NCBI GenBank assembly: GCA_024398055.1
Contig: CP073749.1
Span: 1,550,594-1,614,593 of the forward strand
DNA: 64,000 nucleotides
Direction: 5' to 3'
From: a bacterium SCSIO 12741
Lineage (GTDB): Bacteria; Bacteroidota; Bacteroidia; Flavobacteriales_G; Salibacteraceae
Shown: piece by piece, positions 60,439 through 64,000 of the stretch
Position numbering within the stretch: position 1 is the stretch's first letter
Layout: every line of letters begins with the position of its first letter
The notes under the pieces: generated by a model
What the model was told of the DNA's origin: nothing
Seen by the model: the letters and a program-made list of their open reading frames with translations, nothing else
Databases searched by the model: none
Position numbers and translations under genes: made by a program

Positions 60439-63400
60439 ATGAAAACTTTCAGGTTTTACAACAATCTGGTAGGTTGGCTGGTATGGTCCATTTCAACCAT
60501 TGTACTAATCATGACCGTCGAACCCACCGTTAGCTTCTGGGACTGTGGTGAATTTATCGCAACTGCTTTCCGCTTGGAAATCGGTCACCCACCAGGTGCT
60601 CCTACCTTTATGTTAATTGCCCGTTTCTTTACGCTTTTTGGGTCTCCTGAAGATGCCGGTTATTTGGTTAACATCCTGTCGGCGTTGAGTAGTTCGTTTG
60701 CCGTTTTGTTCTTGTTCTGGATTATTTCATCCATTGCCAAAAAGATTGTAATGAAGTCTGAGGAAGACTTTACAGCTGGAAATATCGCCGCTGTATTGGC
60801 CTCTTCTACCATTGGTGCTCTTGCCTTTTCTTTCTCCGATACTTTCTGGTTTTCGGCAGTAGAGGCTGAGGTATATGCCTTGTCCTTGTGTTTAACGGCT
60901 TTGGTTTTCTGGGCTATTTTGAAATGGGAGGAAGTTGCCGATGAACCACGTAGTGATCGTTGGTTGCTCTTCATCTTCTTCGTTATTGGATTGTCCATCG
61001 GGGTTCACCTATTGAACCTTCTTGCCATTCCAGCAATTTGCTTCGTTTATTACTTCAGACGTCACCAGGTTAACCGCAAAGGAATTGTTATCACCGCTGG
61101 TGTTGGATTCTTGCTTTTGATGATCATTCAGTATGGAATTATCCAAAAAATGCTTCGGGTAGCCGCTTACATGGAACTGTTCTCTGTAAACACCATGGGC
61201 TTGCCATTCAACTCTGGATTGATCATCTTCTTTGTTTTGCTTTCTGCGCTAATCGCCTATGGAGTTTACTACAGCCACCAAAACAGAAAGTATTTAGCCA
61301 ACTTAGCCTTGTTGGGCTTTGCGTTTGTATTGATCGGTTATTCTTCTTATGCCATCATTCTTATTCGTTCTTCCGCCAACCCTCCGTTGGATGAAAACGA
61401 TCCACAAAACGTATTTACCCTTCTGGCTTACTTAGGCCGTGAACAATATGGAGAGCGTCCTTTACTCATTGGTCACTCTTTTGCTTCTCCCTTGGATAAG
61501 GATGAACCTTATAAAGACGGAAAACAAGTTTGGTTTCAGGACGAAGCTTCTGGCAAATACATCGTATCCGATAAGAAAAAGGCCTCCATACCTAATTACG
61601 CCGGCGAATTCAACATGCTCTTCCCGAGAATGGCAAGTCAGGAAAGAAGACACCTTTCCGGCTATAAAAGATGGTCGAAGTTTAAGGGTAAAAAGGTTCG
61701 ATACAAGGTGGCTGGCAAAATGCAGGTCATCGAAAAGCCCACCATGGGAGAAAACATTCGCTTCCTGATGGACTACCAGCTTGGCTGGATGTATTTCCGC
61801 TATTTCATGTGGAACTTTGCCGGTCGACAAAATGATATTCAGGGGCACGGAGACATTGCCAATGGTAACTGGATTAGCGGTATCGACTTTATGGATTCGG
61901 CACGCCTAGGCCCACAAAGTACCTTGCCTGATTCACTGAAAAGCAACAAGGCTCGAAATACCTATTATTTCCTCCCCTTGATCCTGGGATTAATTGGACT
62001 GGTCTTCCATTACCGCCGCTCTATGAAGAGTGCCGTCGTGGTGACGATGCTGTTTATGTTTACCGGTATTTTGATTGTTGTTTACCTGAATCAAACTCCG
62101 ATGGAGCCTCGGGAGCGTGATTACGCTTATGTAGGTTCGTTTATGACCTTCTGTATTTGGATTGGATTAGGTCTGTTGGCCTTGTTTGACGCCTTGAAGA
62201 GATCGATGAAGCCCGTTATCGCAACAGGCTTGGCGCTCTTGATTTGTCTTCCAATTCCTACTATCCTTATCGCTCAAAACTGGGATGATCACGATCGTTC
62301 CGGGCGATACACAGCAAGAGACTTTGCGAAAATGTACCTCGATTCCTGTGAGCCTAACTCGGTTCTTTTCACGAACGGGGATAACGACACCTTCCCACTG
62401 TGGTACGTACAGGAGGTAGAAGGATATAGAACAGACGTACGTGTGATTAACCTGAGCCTTTTGAATACCGATTGGTACATTAATCAAATGCGTCGTAAGG
62501 CCTACAAATCTGGCCCCGTTCGCTTCACCATTCCTGAGCCAAAATACCGTCAGGGAACTCGTGATTACATTCCCGTAATTGACCGAAACAAAAAGAAGGA
62601 ACACGTGGACATCAAGCGTGTGGTTGAATTCTTCACCAATGAGAAGAATCAAGCGGTAATGGGTCAGAATAAGAAGATGAATTACTCCCCTACCAAGCTA
62701 TACTCCTTGAAGGTGGATACCAATAAATTCATCAACAACCCATCTATTCCTGAGGAAAAATGGGGCGAGATTGTTCCTGAAATTCAATGGACCGTCGGCC
62801 GAAGCTACCTGCTGAAGAAAGACATCATGATGATGGACTTGTTGGCTCACTTCAATTGGGACTTCCCAATTTACTACGCTATTACTACGGGTAATGACGC
62901 CTACTTGGGTCTTCAAGGTTACTTCCAGTTGGAAGGATTGACTTATCGTCTGGTACCTTATAAAGCTGCAAGCCCTGATGGACAAACGGGTTATGTACAC
63001 GCTGAAATCATGTATGACAACTTGATGAACAAGTTCCAGTTTGGTAATGTGAAGGATCCAAATGTATACGTGGATCACAACATTTTGAGAATGTGCATGA
63101 ACCTGAGAAACAACTTTGCTCGTTGTGCTGAGGCCTTGCACCGCCAAGGAAAGAACGACAAAGCTCTGGAAGTGCTTGATCGCTGTATGCTTGAAATGCC
63201 AAAAGAGAATGTTCCTTACAACTTCTTTGTACTACCTATTGCTGAGCTCTATTACAAGTTAGGTCAAACGGAAAAGGCGACTGCGATCCTTTCAGAAATG
63301 CGTGAAACCTACGTAGCTGAGTTGGATTACTACTTTGCCCTTGACCGTGATATGTATGCGAAGATTAAGAGTCAGGCGAAACAAACGATTTCTATCCTCT

Positions 63401-63519
63401 ACCGATTGAACCTCATGGCCAGTCAATATGTGCCTGGTGATCAGATCACCCAAGATTTGACGGATGATTTCAAGCGTTTGGAGGCTGACTTTAACCGATT
63501 AGAAGGAGTCGCACGTTAA
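60439..63519 (+). CDS. DUF2723 (TMEM260-type) multi-pass protein
   Basis: 1026 residues. The N-terminal half is a multi-helix membrane domain of the DUF2723 type: PTVSFWDCGEFIATAFRLEI near residue 28, then GHPPGAPTFMLIARFF and a series of helices, with a second membrane block near residues 505-600. The large C-terminal half is soluble with repeated helices (ALHRQGKNDKALEVLDRC, ELYYKLGQTEKATAILSEM) that look TPR-like. TMEM260 is a protein O-mannosyltransferase in animals, and a related glycosyltransferase role here is inferred. The next gene, a polysaccharide deacetylase, follows by 15 bp. Confidence 0.9.
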   Translation: MKTFRFYNNLVGWLVWSISTIVLIMTVEPTVSFWDCGEFIATAFRLEIGHPPGAPTFMLIARFFTLFGSPEDAGYLVNILSALSSSFAVLFLFWIISSIAKKIVMKSEEDFTAGNIAAVLASSTIGALAFSFSDTFWFSAVEAEVYALSLCLTALVFWAILKWEEVADEPRSDRWLLFIFFVIGLSIGVHLLNLLAIPAICFVYYFRRHQVNRKGIVITAGVGFLLLMIIQYGIIQKMLRVAAYMELFSVNTMGLPFNSGLIIFFVLLSALIAYGVYYSHQNRKYLANLALLGFAFVLIGYSSYAIILIRSSANPPLDENDPQNVFTLLAYLGREQYGERPLLIGHSFASPLDKDEPYKDGKQVWFQDEASGKYIVSDKKKASIPNYAGEFNMLFPRMASQERRHLSGYKRWSKFKGKKVRYKVAGKMQVIEKPTMGENIRFLMDYQLGWMYFRYFMWNFAGRQNDIQGHGDIANGNWISGIDFMDSARLGPQSTLPDSLKSNKARNTYYFLPLILGLIGLVFHYRRSMKSAVVVTMLFMFTGILIVVYLNQTPMEPRERDYAYVGSFMTFCIWIGLGLLALFDALKRSMKPVIATGLALLICLPIPTILIAQNWDDHDRSGRYTARDFAKMYLDSCEPNSVLFTNGDNDTFPLWYVQEVEGYRTDVRVINLSLLNTDWYINQMRRKAYKSGPVRFTIPEPKYRQGTRDYIPVIDRNKKKEHVDIKRVVEFFTNEKNQAVMGQNKKMNYSPTKLYSLKVDTNKFINNPSIPEEKWGEIVPEIQWTVGRSYLLKKDIMMMDLLAHFNWDFPIYYAITTGNDAYLGLQGYFQLEGLTYRLVPYKAASPDGQTGYVHAEIMYDNLMNKFQFGNVKDPNVYVDHNILRMCMNLRNNFARCAEALHRQGKNDKALEVLDRCMLEMPKENVPYNFFVLPIAELYYKLGQTEKATAILSEMRETYVAELDYYFALDRDMYAKIKSQAKQTISILYRLNLMASQYVPGDQITQDLTDDFKRLEADFNRLEGVAR

Positions 63520-63534
63520 TTCGTAACTTTCCGC

Positions 63535-64000
63535 ATGCCGTATTACCGAACGCCTGATAGCGTTTCCGGACTGCTTCGGAAGTATACCTTTCATTTATCA
63601 CGCCATGAGCGGGTATTGTACCTCACCTTTGATGATGGTCCACACCCGGTAATCACCCCACAAGTGCTTGAATTGCTTGAACATTTTAATGCCAAGGCAA
63701 GCTTCTTTTGTGTAGGTGATAACTTGAGAAAATATCCTGATGTTGCCGAACAGGTGCTTGAAAAAGGGCACTTGATTGGCAATCATACCTTCCATCATTT
63801 GAATGGATGGAAAACAGGAAACAAGTCGTATTTCAAAGATTTTCTCAGGGCCGAAAACCAACATGCCACTCAATGGTTCAGGCCACCCTACGGAAAGATT
63901 AAACCAATTCAGGCTAAAGCCATTTTTCGTACCCATCAAATTGCTATGTGGGATGTTCTCAGCGGCGATTACCGAAAAAGTGATTCCCCGGAGATTTGCA
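63535..64000 (+). CDS. Polysaccharide deacetylase (NodB family), cut by the window end
   Basis: 155 residues, incomplete at the 3' end. ATG at 63535 starts the frame. The NodB motifs are present: LYLTFDDGPHPVITP (motif 1, catalytic and metal-binding Asp), IGNHTFHHLNGW (motif 2, metal-binding histidines) and WFRPPYGKIKPIQ (motif 3), followed by MWDVLSGDY. No signal peptide is seen. It deacetylates N- or O-acetylated sugars, probably of a surface polysaccharide. It lies 15 bp after the DUF2723 gene, suggesting a shared transcript. Confidence 0.92.
   Translation, partial: MPYYRTPDSVSGLLRKYTFHLSRHERVLYLTFDDGPHPVITPQVLELLEHFNAKASFFCVGDNLRKYPDVAEQVLEKGHLIGNHTFHHLNGWKTGNKSYFKDFLRAENQHATQWFRPPYGKIKPIQAKAIFRTHQIAMWDVLSGDYRKSDSPEIC

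Noticed and set aside
1-64000. CRISPR arrays, prophage or insertion sequences
   Set aside because: No evenly spaced direct repeats, transposase, integrase or phage structural genes were seen on either strand.

Overview
The window is a chromosomal segment from a member of the Bacteroidota, most likely a marine Flavobacteriales-type organism. The evidence is: six secreted proteins with Por-type (type IX secretion, T9SS) C-terminal sorting domains; the T9SS/gliding lipoprotein PorW/SprE; about twenty upstream elements matching the Bacteroidota -7 promoter motif TAnnTTTG; a tryptophanyl-tRNA synthetase, GatC and fatty-acid gene order typical of the phylum; and a near absence of Shine-Dalgarno sequences. 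I see no phage, insertion sequence, CRISPR array or integrase. The content is mostly housekeeping genes mixed with lineage-specific secreted proteins.

Layout. 0-9 kb: a delta-60 repeat T9SS protein, a GH106-like glycoside hydrolase with a sugar MFS transporter, a pentapeptide-repeat protein split by a frameshift, an unrecognised lipoprotein and a GH28 pectinase-type enzyme. 9-17 kb: gatC-plsC, trpS, then an operon of ECF sigma factor, a predicted dual-membrane-spanning anti-sigma factor and a PKD lipoprotein, followed by a T9SS protein, hemJ, an acyl-CoA thioesterase and a small membrane protein. 17-21 kb: bactofilin, PorW and a LytM/M23 endopeptidase (cell-envelope cluster). 21-26 kb: fatty-acid operon yceD(DUF177)-rpmF-plsX-fabH-accB-accC. 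26-31 kb: pepA-pdxA and the tyrosine-catabolic operon hmgA-hppD. 31-37 kb: a small secreted protein, an XRE regulator, an SDR-type threonine dehydrogenase, an M28 peptidase and two T9SS proteins. 37-44 kb: rnhA and dxs, a MORN/YwqK-repeat protein with a TonB-like C-terminus, thioredoxin, rhodanese, a lipoprotein, an iodotyrosine-deiodinase-like flavoprotein and purN. 44-50 kb: MscS, DUF3078, GH3-family, SanA/YdcF, TPR, response regulator and a beta-barrel protein. 50-59 kb: two tandem VCBS-repeat T9SS proteins, DAHP synthase/chorismate mutase, and hemA-hemC-hemD. 59-64 kb: a DUF4625-like lipoprotein, tRNA-Gln, a DUF2723 (TMEM260-type) membrane protein and the start of a polysaccharide deacetylase.

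Two points stand out. First, the sigma/anti-sigma operon at 11.1-14.0 kb encodes a protein built to cross both membranes, coupling the outer surface directly to a cytoplasmic sigma factor. Second, several reading frames are broken exactly at homopolymers, each lacking one base (G5 at 5918, G3 at 25456, G6 at 35702, and an A9 run where hemC meets hemD). The first three look like base-calling undercalls. The hemC/hemD junction is also a perfect -1 slippery heptamer (A AAA AAG), and hemD has no conventional start codon, so a HemC-HemD fusion made by slippage is a real alternative. RNase HI likewise has no ATG, GTG or TTG start.
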